Of a DNA stretch of 37,304 nucleotides, positions 1 through 9,021 are shown one piece after another; position 1 is the stretch's first letter; each line of letters opens with the position of its first letter. Below the pieces are notes generated by a model. It did not search any database, was not told the DNA's origin, and saw only the letters and a program-made list of their open reading frames with translations. The stretch covers positions 1 through 37,304 of the forward strand of contig JAJAYZ010000019.1 of NCBI GenBank assembly GCA_027118455.1, read 5' to 3'. The DNA comes from Actinomycetes bacterium. GTDB taxonomy: Bacteria; Actinomycetota; Actinomycetes; JAHEKZ01. Made by a program: the position numbers and the translations under genes.

Positions 1-6
1 CCCCCC

Positions 7-18
7 GGGGCGAGCCCC
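7..18. other. short GC hairpin at window edge
   Basis: GGGGC-GA-GCCCC forms a perfect five-base-pair inverted repeat with a two-base loop. It lies about 200 bases upstream of the copper operon and could be the tail of a terminator of a gene left of the window, but there is no T-run. No coding region is recognised between 1 and 218. Confidence 0.2.
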
Positions 19-218
19 TGAGGCGGCCACGGCGCGCCGCGCCAGTTATCCCCCGCCCCTGCCCTGCGGTCAGGGTGCGGTTACCCCCGGCGCCTCCCCC
101 CACCCTCCACCGAAGGTGCGGGGTTCGTGCCGGTCGATCAGGCCATGGTGGGGGTGGCGCCAGCACCGGTGCCCGTTGCCCGCGCCGGGCAGCGCCGCCG
201 TCTGACAGGAGCGCCGCC

Positions 219-1697
219 GTGACCTCCGGCCTGTTGGTGTCCCGTCGGCAGCTGCTGGCCGGTGTCGTCGGTGTCGGTGCGGCCGCGGGGCTGTCCGCCT
301 GCGGCTTGGGGCCCGGCCCGAATCCGGTCGGGGCGTCTGCGATCGCTGCCGCGGAGTCAGCACGCGCAACCACCGGGAAGGTCCGGGACTTCGTGCTGCG
401 GGCCGCCCCGGCCCAGGTTGACCTCGGCGGGACTGTCGTGACCACCTGGGCGTACGGTGACTCACTGCCCGGCACCGCCTTCCGGGCCACCGCCGGCGAT
501 CGGGTCCGCGTGGCGTTCGGCAACGAGCTGCCCGAGGCGACCAGCGTGCACTGGCACGGGCTGGCGATCCGTAACGACATGGATGGCGTCCCTGGGGTGA
601 CCACCCCCGAGGTGGCCGCGGGTGGGTCGTTCGGCTTCGACTTCGTGGTGCCCGACCCGGGCACCTACTGGTTCCACCCCCACCACGGGATGCAGCTCGA
701 TCGCGGTCTGTACGCCCCGTTCATCGTCGATGACCCTGCCGACCCCGGGGACTACGACCACGAGTGGGTCGTCGTCCTGGACGACTGGACCGACGATGTC
801 GGCCCCAGCCCTGAGCAGATCTACGCCGACCTCAAAGCGGCCGGCGGCTCCGGTGGCATGGGTGGCATGAACGGGATGGGTGGGATGGACGGCATGGGTG
901 GGATGGACGGCGGTGATGTGACCTACCCGCTGTACCTGGTCAACGGCCGGGCTCCCAACGATCCTGACGTGCTCACGGCGAAGCCGGGGCAGCGCGTGCG
1001 GCTGCGGTTCATCAACGCCGGAGCCGACACCATTTTCGACGTGGCCCTGGCCGGTCACGACCTGACCGTGACCCACACCGACGGCTACCCGGTCACCCCG
1101 GTCACGACCTCACTGTTGCGGATCGGCATGGGCGAGCGTTACGACGCCGTCGTCACCCTCGCCGACGGGGCCTTCCCGCTGGTCGCCCAACCGGTCGGAA
1201 AGCTCGGACAAGCCCAGGCCATCGTGCGCACTGGCAGCGGCACGGCCCCCATGGCCAGATGGCGGCCGAGCGAGCTGGACGCGTACCCGCTGACCGTCGA
1301 CGCGCTGCGTGCCGACCCCGGGACGGCGCTGCCGGCCAAAGACCCGGACAGCGTCCAGGACCTGTTGCTCTCAGGGTCGATGGGCCCCTACGTGTGGACC
1401 ATCAACGGCCGCACCTACGACGACACCGTCCCGCTGACGATCCGCCAAGGACAGGCAGGGCGGCTGCGGATCCGCAACATGTCGATGATGCCGCACCCGA
1501 TCCACCTGCACGGGCACACCTTCCAGCTCGGGTCAGCCGGGGGGACCGGCCCCCGCAAGGACACCGTCCTGGTGCCCGCAATGGGTGCCGTCGACGTCGA
1601 CTTCGCCGCCGAAAACCCCGGTCAGTGGATGGTCCACTGCCACAACGCCTACCACGCCGAGGCCGGGATGATGACCCGGCTGGACTACGTGACCTGA
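219..1697 (+). CDS. multicopper oxidase, Tat-exported, probable lipoprotein (CueO/CopA type)
   Basis: This is a 492-residue extracytoplasmic multicopper oxidase. By family it oxidises Cu(I) or phenolic substrates with reduction of oxygen to water, protecting the cell from copper. The GTG start at 219 is chosen because AGGAG lies seven bases upstream, and it gives an N-terminus with a Tat-like RRQLLAG motif (residues 9-15) and a lipobox ending LSAC at Cys28. All four copper ligand segments are visible: HWHGL at about 111, WFHPHHG at about 151, HPIHLHGH near 420, and HCHxxxHxxxxM at 473-484 (type 1/3 centre). A Met/Gly-rich loop at about 212-232, with repeated GGM units, resembles the Met-rich Cu(I)-binding segments of CueO-like enzymes. 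It is the first gene of a four-gene co-directional run with the DUF305 protein, BNR lipoprotein and metal ATPase, so copper detoxification is the likely role. A laccase-like role is the alternative. Confidence 0.93.
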   Translation: MTSGLLVSRRQLLAGVVGVGAAAGLSACGLGPGPNPVGASAIAAAESARATTGKVRDFVLRAAPAQVDLGGTVVTTWAYGDSLPGTAFRATAGDRVRVAFGNELPEATSVHWHGLAIRNDMDGVPGVTTPEVAAGGSFGFDFVVPDPGTYWFHPHHGMQLDRGLYAPFIVDDPADPGDYDHEWVVVLDDWTDDVGPSPEQIYADLKAAGGSGGMGGMNGMGGMDGMGGMDGGDVTYPLYLVNGRAPNDPDVLTAKPGQRVRLRFINAGADTIFDVALAGHDLTVTHTDGYPVTPVTTSLLRIGMGERYDAVVTLADGAFPLVAQPVGKLGQAQAIVRTGSGTAPMARWRPSELDAYPLTVDALRADPGTALPAKDPDSVQDLLLSGSMGPYVWTINGRTYDDTVPLTIRQGQAGRLRIRNMSMMPHPIHLHGHTFQLGSAGGTGPRKDTVLVPAMGAVDVDFAAENPGQWMVHCHNAYHAEAGMMTRLDYVT

Positions 1698-1756
1698 CCC
1701 CCCATCCAACCCGCCGGGGACAGCAGGTCACCGGCGGCCATCGCAAGGAGAACGAC

Positions 1757-2380
1757 GTGAGGTACGCACGCCCCCTCGCCCTGGCCGTCACCGGTCTGGC
1801 GCTGACCGCAACCCTCGTCGCCTGCGGCGCGAGCACCAACGACGGCGGCATGAACGACGGTACGTCGAGCTCGTCGAGCGTGACGGGTCAGGCCGCTGAT
1901 GTCGCGTTCGCGCAGCTGATGATTCCGCACCACGCCCAGGCGATCGAGATGGCCGAACTGGCACTGGAGTACGGCTCCTCGGTCGAGGTGAAGACTCTGG
2001 CCACCCAGATCAAGGGCGCCCAGGACCCCGAGATCGCTGCGATGACACAGTGGCTGGACGGATGGGACGCGCCGCTGCAGATGCCCGGGTCCGATGAGTC
2101 GGGCATGCCCGGGATGGACCACTCCGACATGGACACGGGCGGAATGAGCGCCTCGGGGATGATGAGCGAGGAGGACATGAACTCACTCGGTCAAGCACGC
2201 GGCGCAGACTTCGACAGCATGTGGCTGCAGATGATGATCGCTCACCACCAGGGCGCCATCGCGATGGCCGAGCAGGTTCTGGCCACCACTACCGACGAGC
2301 AGGTCAAGGACCTGGCCCAAGACGTCGTGGCTGGCCAGAATGCCGAGATCGACACCATGCAGCAGCTGCTGGCCAGCTGA
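1757..2380 (+). CDS. DUF305 family Met-rich lipoprotein
   Basis: This is a 207-residue lipoprotein. The GTG start at 1757 has AAGGAG at 1745-1750. The signal peptide ends in a lipobox LVAC with Cys23, followed by a Ser/Asp linker. Two DUF305 half-repeats are visible, each with a HH motif: MIPHHAQAIEMAE (about residues 55-67) and MIAHHQGAIAMAE in the C-terminal half. The stretch between them is rich in Met, Asp and His (MPGxD, GMPGMDHSDMD). DUF305 proteins are ferritin-like four-helix proteins often found beside copper oxidases and efflux ATPases. A periplasmic/cell-wall copper-binding role is therefore inferred but not proven. It lies 59 bases after the oxidase stop and 30 bases before the BNR lipoprotein gene, consistent with one transcript. 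Confidence 0.9.
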   Translation: MRYARPLALAVTGLALTATLVACGASTNDGGMNDGTSSSSSVTGQAADVAFAQLMIPHHAQAIEMAELALEYGSSVEVKTLATQIKGAQDPEIAAMTQWLDGWDAPLQMPGSDESGMPGMDHSDMDTGGMSASGMMSEEDMNSLGQARGADFDSMWLQMMIAHHQGAIAMAEQVLATTTDEQVKDLAQDVVAGQNAEIDTMQQLLAS

Positions 2381-2410
2381 TATCCAATACTCGTCCTTTA
2401 GGAGAACCCT

Positions 2411-3295
2411 GTGCCGCGCCGAACGCTCACCGCCGCCGTCACGGTGACCGCAGCCCTGCTGCTCACCGCTTGCGGTAGTCAAGAAGCCACCGGCGCAGGC
2501 GCAGCGTCTTCCTCGTTGCCGGCAACCGGCGGCGCCGCGGTGGTGGCCGAGCCAGCGTGGGGGCTTGTGCACAACCTCACCCTGGACGGGTCGCGGCTGC
2601 TGCTCGGAACCCACGACGGACTCTGGCAGCAGAACCCGGGTGAGCAAGCCACATTGCTGAGCGACCCTGCATTCGATGTGATGGGGCTCACCGGCGCGCC
2701 CGAGCAACTGTTCGCGTCCGGGCATCCGGGACCAGACCAGGACCTGCCAGCAGACTTAGGTCTCCGGCAGTCCACGGATGGCGGTCGGTCTTGGCAGTCG
2801 GTCTCGCTGGAGGGAGAGGTCGACTTCCACCGGTTGCGGGCGGTGGGCAGTGTCATCCTCGGCCTGTCCGCCCACGATGGCCGCTTGATGCGCTCGCCGG
2901 ACTCCGGCGTCACCTGGCAGGACTTGGGGACCCCGCCGGTCTACGACATTGCTGTTGACCCTCGCGACCCCGATCGGGTACTCGCTACCACCGAGCAGGG
3001 TCCGGTAGTGAGCACCGATGGCGGGACCAGCTTCACCCCGATCGACAGTGCTCCGCTCTTGGCGCTGCTGGCCTGGGCCGGGCGCACTGTGTACGCGGCT
3101 GCACCCAACCGCGACCTCTACACATCCGGCGACGCCGGGACCAGCTGGACCCGAACCGGTTCCACCGGCGGGCCGCCCAGCGCGATCGCGGCAAACGGCG
3201 AGCATGTCGTCGTGGTCGCTGGGGCCACCATCGTGGAGTCCACTGATGGCGGAGCCACCTTCACCCCCCGGATCACCGGCCTCGACGAGCACTGA
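2411..3295 (+). CDS. BNR/sialidase-like repeat lipoprotein (F510_1955-type)
   Basis: This is a 294-residue exported protein with GTG start at 2411 and AGGAG about seven bases upstream. The signal peptide ends LLLTAC with lipobox Cys21. Five Asp-box-like segments (S/T-x-D-x-G-x-T/S-W/F) are spread over the mature part, such as [36 protein letters not shown] and STDGGATFT. These define a beta-propeller of the BNR/Ycf48-like type. No catalytic sialidase residues could be assigned, so enzymatic function is doubtful. Similar proteins are known as exo-alpha-sialidase or F510_1955 family glycosylhydrolase. Its place between the DUF305 protein and the metal ATPase suggests an accessory role in copper handling, for example assembly or metal transfer. 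That is inference. Confidence 0.82.
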   Translation: MPRRTLTAAVTVTAALLLTACGSQEATGAGAASSSLPATGGAAVVAEPAWGLVHNLTLDGSRLLLGTHDGLWQQNPGEQATLLSDPAFDVMGLTGAPEQLFASGHPGPDQDLPADLGLRQSTDGGRSWQSVSLEGEVDFHRLRAVGSVILGLSAHDGRLMRSPDSGVTWQDLGTPPVYDIAVDPRDPDRVLATTEQGPVVSTDGGTSFTPIDSAPLLALLAWAGRTVYAAAPNRDLYTSGDAGTSWTRTGSTGGPPSAIAANGEHVVVVAGATIVESTDGGATFTPRITGLDEH

Positions 3296-3383
3296 TGACA
3301 CTCCTGGATACGTCCGCCGGTCTGGTCGACCTCATAACCTCGACACCTGCGCTCGCGTGCTGCCAACAAGGAGAAAACACGTT

Positions 3384-5807
3384 ATGACGTCCAACGCCAC
3401 GAGCACGGTTCTGGAGATGTCGAGTGTCGGGTGGGCATCTTCGAAGACGGTCGCCGAGTCGGTGTTGTCCCGCCGACCCGGTGTTCTGACGGTCGAGGTG
3501 AATCCGGTCGCTCAGACCGCAAACGTGACGTACGACCCCACCGTCACCTCCGTCGCGGAACTGTCCGGCTGGGTCCGTGACTGCGGCTACCACTGTTCTG
3601 GACAGTCCGTGCCGGCCCATGTCTGCGATCCCCTCACCGAGCCGCACGCACCGGTGACCGCACACGACGAGCACGCCGAGCCCAGGGTCGAGCCCGACAC
3701 CCACGCGGGTCACGAAGGTCACGCTGCGCCGGCGGCGATGACGGCGCAGGACGCGATGGGCCACGGGGGGCACCACGGCGGGATGTCGATGGACGCCATG
3801 GTCGCCGACATGCGCCGCCGTTTCCTGGTCGCCGCGGCATTGTCGGTGCCGATCCTGTTGTACTCCCCGATCGGCCGCGACGTGCTGGGCTTCACCGCGG
3901 CGGCGCCGTTCGGGCTGCGCGACGACGTCTTCTCACTGTTGCTGAGTTTGCCGGTCGTCTTCTATTCGGCGTGGATCTTCTTCGATGGCGCCTACCAGGC
4001 GCTGCGGGCCCGCACCCTGGACATGATGGTCCTGGTCGCCGTGGCCGTCGGCGCCGGCTGGGGCTACAGCGTCGCCGTCACCCTGACCGGCGGCGGTGAG
4101 GTGTTCTACGAGGCCGCCTCGGTGCTCACCGCGTTCGTCCTGCTCGGGCACTGGTTCGAGATGCGCGCCCGAGGTGGCGCCAACGACGCCATCCGCACCC
4201 TGCTCGAGCTCGCCCCACCCCGAGCCGTCGTCCTTCGCGGAGACGAACCGGTCGAAATCGACACCGCGGAGGTCGTGGTCGGTGACCTGCTGCTGATCCG
4301 GCCCGGTGCGAAGATCCCTGTCGACGGGGTCGTCGAGTCCGGGGACTCCGAGGTCGACGAGTCCATGGTCACGGGGGAGAGCCTGCCAGTCACCAAGACC
4401 ACTGGCTCTGAGGTGATCGGTGCCTCGGTGAACACCACCGGCACGCTGCGAGTTCGGGCGACCAAGGTCGGATCCGAGACCGCCCTTGCCCAGATCGTCG
4501 CGTTGGTCCAGCAGGCGCAGAACTCCAAGGCGCCTGGTCAGCGCCTCGCGGACCGGGCCGCGTTCTGGCTTGTCCTGGTCGCTCTCATCGGCGGCACCCT
4601 CACCTTCGTGGTCTGGATCGCCTCCGGGGCTCCGGTGCAGGAGGCGATGCTGTTCGCGATCACCGTGGTGGTCATCACCTGCCCCGACGCCCTGGGTCTG
4701 GCCACCCCGACCGCGATCATGGTCGGTTCGGGGCTCGGCGCGAAACGGGGCGTGCTGTTCAAGACGGCCACCGCGCTGGAGGCATCCGCAGGGATCGACA
4801 CCGTCGTCATGGACAAAACCGGAACCCTGACCGTGGGGAAGCCGGAGGTCACCGACGTCCGCACCGACGGGATCGAACTCGGCGAGATGCTCGCCCTCGC
4901 CTCCTCGGTGGAGCGTGACAGTGAACACCCTCTCGCCGCAGCAATTGTCGAGTACGCCATCTCAAGCGATGCTCGAAGTCTGCACGCCGAAGGCTTCCGC
5001 AACGTCCCAGGGCACGGTGCAAGCGCCACCGTCGACGGGCGCCACATCCTGGTCGGTACCGCCAGGCTCATGACCGACCACTCGGCCGACATCGGGCAGC
5101 TCGGCGAACAACGCAACGAGCTAGCCGCCTCCGGACGTACCGCGGTCATGGTCGCCGTCGACGGCCGCGTCGTCGGTGTGATTGCGCTCGCTGATGCCGC
5201 CCGCGAGACGGCGGCCGCTGCGGTCACCGCGCTGCACGACGCCGGCGTCGAGGTCGTCATGCTTACCGGCGACAACCACGCCACCGCCTCCCGCATTGCT
5301 GCGCAGCTGGGCATCGACACCGTGATCGCCGACGTCCTCCCCGGTGACAAGGCCGCCGTCATCAGTGATCTACAGCACCAGGGGAAACGGGTCGCGATGG
5401 TCGGCGACGGCGTCAACGATGCACCAGCCCTGGCCCAAGCCGACCTCGGGATCGCGATCGGTGCCGGCACTGACGTCGCCATCGAAACCGCTGACGTCGT
5501 CCTGATGCGCTCGGACCCCCTCGACGTCCCCATCGCGCTCCAGATCGGACGTGGAACTCGGCAGAAGATGCGCCAGAATCTCGGCTGGGCAGTCGGCTAC
5601 AACGCCATCGCCTTACCCATCGCCGCCGGGGTATTCGCTCCCGCCCTCGTGCTTCGCCCCGAGATCGCGGCCCTCACCATGTCCGGGTCGTCCTTCCTGG
5701 TGGCTGTCAATGCCTTGCTGCTCAAGCGTTTGGCCCTTCCTGTGGCGGGCGCGGACCAGTCCGCATCATCTCCAGGCGCGGCAGATACGGGAGCCGATGC
5801 GTTGTGA
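3384..5807 (+). CDS. P1B-type heavy-metal (copper) translocating ATPase with CPD motif
   Basis: This is an 807-residue integral membrane ATPase expected to export Cu or Ag at the expense of ATP. The ATG start at 3384 has AAGGAG at 3368-3373. An N-terminal ferredoxin-like HMA fold is present (about 5-70) but the usual CxxC metal site is replaced (SVGWASSKT). It is followed by a His-rich linker with HDEH, HAGHEGH and HGGHHGG (about 94-132). Core motifs are all present: TGES actuator loop, CPD at 433-435 in the metal-binding membrane helix, DKTGT with phosphorylated Asp477, SEHP in the N-domain, MLTGDN, and GDGVNDAP at 674-681. Most copper exporters have CPC or CPH, so CPD marks a variant subgroup; the transported ion cannot be fixed from sequence alone. 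It is the fourth gene of the copper cluster, 88 bases after the BNR lipoprotein. Confidence 0.92.
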   Translation: MTSNATSTVLEMSSVGWASSKTVAESVLSRRPGVLTVEVNPVAQTANVTYDPTVTSVAELSGWVRDCGYHCSGQSVPAHVCDPLTEPHAPVTAHDEHAEPRVEPDTHAGHEGHAAPAAMTAQDAMGHGGHHGGMSMDAMVADMRRRFLVAAALSVPILLYSPIGRDVLGFTAAAPFGLRDDVFSLLLSLPVVFYSAWIFFDGAYQALRARTLDMMVLVAVAVGAGWGYSVAVTLTGGGEVFYEAASVLTAFVLLGHWFEMRARGGANDAIRTLLELAPPRAVVLRGDEPVEIDTAEVVVGDLLLIRPGAKIPVDGVVESGDSEVDESMVTGESLPVTKTTGSEVIGASVNTTGTLRVRATKVGSETALAQIVALVQQAQNSKAPGQRLADRAAFWLVLVALIGGTLTFVVWIASGAPVQEAMLFAITVVVITCPDALGLATPTAIMVGSGLGAKRGVLFKTATALEASAGIDTVVMDKTGTLTVGKPEVTDVRTDGIELGEMLALASSVERDSEHPLAAAIVEYAISSDARSLHAEGFRNVPGHGASATVDGRHILVGTARLMTDHSADIGQLGEQRNELAASGRTAVMVAVDGRVVGVIALADAARETAAAAVTALHDAGVEVVMLTGDNHATASRIAAQLGIDTVIADVLPGDKAAVISDLQHQGKRVAMVGDGVNDAPALAQADLGIAIGAGTDVAIETADVVLMRSDPLDVPIALQIGRGTRQKMRQNLGWAVGYNAIALPIAAGVFAPALVLRPEIAALTMSGSSFLVAVNALLLKRLALPVAGADQSASSPGAADTGADAL

Positions 5808-5916
5808 CGAGCAACGGGGCGCAACAGCGCAACCGACGACTTAGGATCAGGGTGGGAACGGTCGCCCTCATCCCTGCGATGTCGGGGTCGAAGCCATCGT
5901 CGAGGAGAGGACGCTG

Positions 5917-6438
5917 ATGCGACTACCGGTGTTGTTTTTGGTAGGGCTGGCGGTGTTGACGGGTTGTACCTCAACGGGGCGCACCGTCGATGCTTTGCCG
6001 TCGACGACCCCGAGTCCTGCGAGTTCTGCGTCGCCGACTTCGGATCCTGAACCTGGCACCGAGTTGCAGTTCCTGCTCGACGATGAGTTCTACACCGGGG
6101 ACGCTGTTCGCCTTCGAATGCGAAACGTTGGCGAGCGTGCGTACATCTACAGAACTACTTATGCGGCCTGCGATCTCACGTACACCGATGCTGACGGCCG
6201 CGAGTTCCTGATCCCTCCAGGAACACATTGTGACCTCGTCTCCAAGGCCACGATCAAGCCAGGGCAGACGGTGTCGCTGTTTGTCTGGAGACTTAACGAG
6301 TGTGTCAAGGACCGCTGGGGCTGTGTCCGCAGTAAGCCGCTACTCCCTGGCGCCTACACCATTTCGGGCCAGTTCAGCCCAGTCGGTAAGGGAGAAACAG
6401 TCGACGTTACTGCGTCGTTCGTCGTAGCTGCGGCTTGA
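5917..6438 (+). CDS. small secreted lipoprotein of unknown function
   Basis: This is a 173-residue lipoprotein whose ATG start at 5917 is preceded by GAGGAGAGG. The signal peptide has lipobox LTGC with Cys17, followed by a Ser/Thr/Pro linker. The mature part is beta-rich, with alternating hydrophobic segments and a VRLRMRNVG strand as in Ig-like or BsuPI-type folds. Four cysteines (in AACDL, HCDL, NECV and WGCV) could form two disulfides. The function is not recognised. It follows the metal ATPase by 109 bases in the same direction, so it could be the last gene of the copper transcript, but nothing in the protein is clearly metal-binding. Confidence 0.72.
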   Translation: MRLPVLFLVGLAVLTGCTSTGRTVDALPSTTPSPASSASPTSDPEPGTELQFLLDDEFYTGDAVRLRMRNVGERAYIYRTTYAACDLTYTDADGREFLIPPGTHCDLVSKATIKPGQTVSLFVWRLNECVKDRWGCVRSKPLLPGAYTISGQFSPVGKGETVDVTASFVVAAA

Positions 6439-6497
6439 CAGCAGCGCGACCCCGAGGGCTCGACGATTGCTGATGACTCTGCGATCCCCGAACCGAC

Positions 6498-6728
6498 TTG
6501 ATCGTCGTTGCGATCGATGGTGTGTCAGCCGTGCCCGATCGTGGGGGAGTACGTGCCCGCTGGATCCACGAACACCCCGCTGCGAAAGACAGCCCCAAGG
6601 AGCTCTACGGCGGCTCGCTCCGAACCTGCGTCGGTCCTGATCTCGGTCGCACCGAGCTGGCCGACATGACCCAGGCTGTCACCGGGCAGGCCTCACGACC
6701 ACCCCAGGCAGAACTCAATGGTCTTTGA
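6498..6728 (+). pseudogene. tyrosine-integrase core-binding-domain relic
   Basis: A 76-codon open frame contains a stretch matching the SAM-like core-binding domain of phage/ICE integrases: a Trp-Ile-x-Glu-His-Pro element, then KELYGGSLRTC and LGRTELADMT. The same pattern appears in the longer relic at 30638-31123 (WMEEYP, KELYRGLLRTC, LGQ). No catalytic domain (R, HxxR, Y) follows, and no N-terminal arm-binding domain is visible. It is therefore a fragment. The start codon is arbitrary and no ribosome binding site is convincing. Confidence 0.55.
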
Positions 6729-6817
6729 CACTGAGTGCGCTACTTTGACGTGCCGAGCCCCGTTGGTGGGTGCGGTCACGTTGGCGCGCGGAGTTCGGTG
6801 AGCGGAGGGGGCGGGCC

Positions 6818-7444
6818 ATGTCGACTGAGCGGACGGCGCAGCGCAGGGCCAGTCGTGGCAGCGCCAGCCCAGTGGTCGCGTGGACACTCCTCGCGGGTGG
6901 GGTGATCTTCTTTGTTGGTGGATCTATGCATCCCAAGGAGGATCCAGCTGGCGTCAGCGCAAAAGAGCACCTGCTCGTCATGTACCAAGACCCAGCCTGG
7001 TATTCGGCGCATGCCCTTCTGGTGGTTGGGATGTTCCTCATCGCCGCGGCTCTCGTCATGCTCGTGCGAGGCCCCACCCTGGCGGGCTCCGACCGTGCTC
7101 AGCTGGTAGGGAAAGTGGCAGCCCTCACCGCCGTCCTCGGCGCCGCCGGAACGCTTCTGCACCTGATAGCGGCGATCGATGCTGACAGGATTGCCGCACA
7201 TCAAGGGACGCCGATCACTGACGTGATGGGGGTTGTGGAGACCCTCACCGTCCCCGCCTTCGGCTTCGGCATTGCGACCCTGGCCGTGGTCGGGGCGTTG
7301 ACCCGCACTCTGGGCAATTGGCTGATCGCTGTGCCCGGCGTCATCGGCGGGATTGGGTACGGTCTTGCCGGCGGGGCCATCCTCTTCACCGACCGGCTCG
7401 ACTTCTTGTTCCCGAGGTGTACCGAGGCCCCGCCAACTAGGTAA
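6818..7444 (+). CDS. multi-pass membrane protein, unknown
   Basis: This is a 208-residue protein whose ATG at 6818 has GGAGGGGG just upstream. After a basic N-terminus there are about five hydrophobic segments: around residues 20-37, 60-82, 98-122, 140-160 and 168-190. No family was recognised with certainty. The C-terminus ends abruptly in a polar stretch (PRCTEAPPTR) and the last eight bases overlap the 3' end of the convergent blh gene. The last few codons may therefore reflect a frameshift that extended or replaced the original terminus. Confidence 0.65.
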   Translation: MSTERTAQRRASRGSASPVVAWTLLAGGVIFFVGGSMHPKEDPAGVSAKEHLLVMYQDPAWYSAHALLVVGMFLIAAALVMLVRGPTLAGSDRAQLVGKVAALTAVLGAAGTLLHLIAAIDADRIAAHQGTPITDVMGVVETLTVPAFGFGIATLAVVGALTRTLGNWLIAVPGVIGGIGYGLAGGAILFTDRLDFLFPRCTEAPPTR

Positions 7445-8429
7445 GCCGCAGTGTGGGTCGACTCTCTGAACGCCGTGCGGCGTCGAACCGGCTCACGATC
7501 ACCATATGCGGGACCGTCAGCCCCCAAACGAGGGCCAGCGTCGCCCACAGCCAGGGGCCCGGCCCGCCGAAGCCGCCGACTACGAGCAGTGCCACTGCGA
7601 CGATGGTGGCGGTGAACACGAGTGCCGGGAGCCCGGCGGCGACGATGAGCAACAGCGATCGCGTGTCGAGCACACCGCTGTCGTCCTGAGCAAGTCGCGC
7701 GGTATGGCGGAGTGCGTGCCACAACGCGAAGTACACGCTGAACGCGAGTAGGGGCGTCACGAGCAGCCCGAGCACGATGAGCACCAATAGCTCCGTCGCC
7801 GGGCGTAGCCGACGCAGGGTCAACAGACGTGCGACCACGACCAGCGCGAGCAACACCGTGGCGAGGCGCAGGCCGCCGCTCGCGAGGCCGTCGAGATGGG
7901 GGAGCTGGGGCTGGACGAGCCCGAGCGTGGCGGCGGTGGCGTGACTGGTCAAAGGCAGGACGAGCGGCAGGGCTCCGGCGGCGACCACATGGAGGGCCGA
8001 CCACGCCCGCGTATCGCTCTTGTCACCGCCGAGGTCCACCAGGGACTCCACGTCGCCGGTGCCGAAGTGCCACGCTGACATCACGACCACCGCGACGAAG
8101 GCGGGGCCCGGGAAGAGCAGGATCACGGCGGCGGCCGCGGCTGCGCATGCGAGATATAGCGCGGCGGCGAGCCCACGGTGCCTGATCGGACGCAAGAGGG
8201 CGAGGTGGTCAACGGCGCCGTGCGGGAGGCCGACCGCTAAAGACGCCAGCGCGACCCAGGGGACCCATGCCGGCACATCTGGGGATTGCGCCGTCGCCCC
8301 GGTAAGCGCGGCGAGGCCGACAGTCGCGACGGCGGCGACCGGTCCGACAGCAAGCACTCTGGCCGACACCACGCCCCGCGCGGACGTGCGGGACCACGGT
8401 AACCGGGTAGACGGGCTGGAGACGGGCAT
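7437..8429 (-). CDS. blh: Brp/Blh family beta-carotene 15,15'-dioxygenase
   Basis: This is a 330-residue integral membrane non-haem iron enzyme of the Brp/Blh family, which cleaves beta-carotene centrally to two retinal molecules. Conserved His-bearing motifs lie in successive membrane helices: GLPHGAVDH (H70, H75), SAWHFGTGD (H121), LWHALRH (H238, H242) and VPHM (H308). The ATG at 8429 is chosen because the family homology begins soon after it and GGAG lies eight bases upstream. The frame is open further upstream but that part is not conserved. The start overlaps the stop of a 37-codon ORF (TGATG), suggesting translational coupling. Divergent to it lies a heliorhodopsin gene, which needs retinal as chromophore, so the two form a natural functional pair. 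No carotenoid biosynthesis genes are in the window. Confidence 0.9.
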   Translation of the reverse strand: MPVSSPSTRLPWSRTSARGVVSARVLAVGPVAAVATVGLAALTGATAQSPDVPAWVPWVALASLAVGLPHGAVDHLALLRPIRHRGLAAALYLACAAAAAAVILLFPGPAFVAVVVMSAWHFGTGDVESLVDLGGDKSDTRAWSALHVVAAGALPLVLPLTSHATAATLGLVQPQLPHLDGLASGGLRLATVLLALVVVARLLTLRRLRPATELLVLIVLGLLVTPLLAFSVYFALWHALRHTARLAQDDSGVLDTRSLLLIVAAGLPALVFTATIVAVALLVVGGFGGPGPWLWATLALVWGLTVPHMVIVSRFDAARRSESRPTLRLT

Positions 8430-8542
8430 CACGGGTGCTCCACGAGGTGCGAGTAGAGCCCGTGTGAGACGCCAGAGCGAGCAGGCCCCGAGGCCTTGGG
8501 GCAGCCCCGGAGCAGGCAGAGCGAGGTGACGTGCGAGGACAT
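8429..8542 (-). CDS. 37-residue leader ORF coupled to blh
   Basis: This small ORF has ATG at 8542 and a strong GGAGG six bases upstream (complement of 8547-8551). Its TGA overlaps the blh ATG as TGATG. The peptide (MSSHVTSLCLLRGCPKA at its N-terminus) contains two Cys and four His in 37 residues. No family is recognised. It may be a leader that feeds ribosomes into blh, a metal- or redox-sensing peptide, or simply a fortuitous frame. The combination of a good ribosome binding site and an exact stop/start overlap is the reason for listing it. Confidence 0.45.
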   Translation of the reverse strand: MSSHVTSLCLLRGCPKASGPARSGVSHGLYSHLVEHP

Positions 8543-9021
8543 AGTGCCTCCGTGAGGCGTGACTCGGATGTGAGCCGTCGTCTTCCGGAACGGCGGGGCT
8601 AGGGTTCCCGGGACACTCCAGGGTGGGGTCGTCTGACCAGGACCGCAAGTCAGACTATGTATGGCGGATTTTGACGCCAGTCAGCTCGACCCTCTGGGCA
8701 TCGACCTCGACGGTCAACGGTTTACCACCTCCGACTATCAAATGAGATCCACGATCAGTTGCGACTGGCAGGACCGCTCAGGGAGCCGCGTCTGGCGAGG
8801 CGCTGATCGGCGTCCCCTTCACGCCCTCGACAACGACGGCCCCTACTAATATCGCGGCGACGAGCGGGTCCACCAGGGGCGGGCGGCAGGACGGAATTTG
8901 GCGATACTCTCACGTGCGCGACCACTGGCCGCTGATCATGCTTGGGCTGTTCGCTCGCCCTGCGCGTAGCCTCACAGAGCATTGCTTCCTGGCCGCGCCC
9001 GACGAACTTCGAAGGAGCAGC
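8543..9021. promoter_or_regulatory. blh/heliorhodopsin divergent intergenic region with two dyads
   Basis: This 479-base region separates two divergent light-related genes and must hold both promoters. Two operator-like dyads are seen. GTCTGAC-N11-GTCAGAC at 8631-8655 is a perfect seven-base inverted repeat. GGTCAAC-G-GTTTACC at 8712-8726 has one mismatch. No clear -10/-35 boxes could be assigned and no convincing gene lies here. A short open frame at 8661-8849 resembles nothing and is not called. Confidence 0.35.

Noticed and set aside
1259..1756. In-frame upstream extension of the DUF305 gene into the oxidase gene
   Set aside because: It overlaps the conserved C-terminus of the oxidase; a ribosome binding site and signal peptide mark the start at 1757.
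3933..5533. Long minus-strand open frames opposite the metal ATPase
   Set aside because: They are antisense shadows of a high-GC gene; the plus strand has every P-type ATPase motif.
8661..8849. 62-codon plus-strand frame between blh and heliorhodopsin
   Set aside because: No ribosome binding site, no recognisable domain, and it overlaps the dyads.
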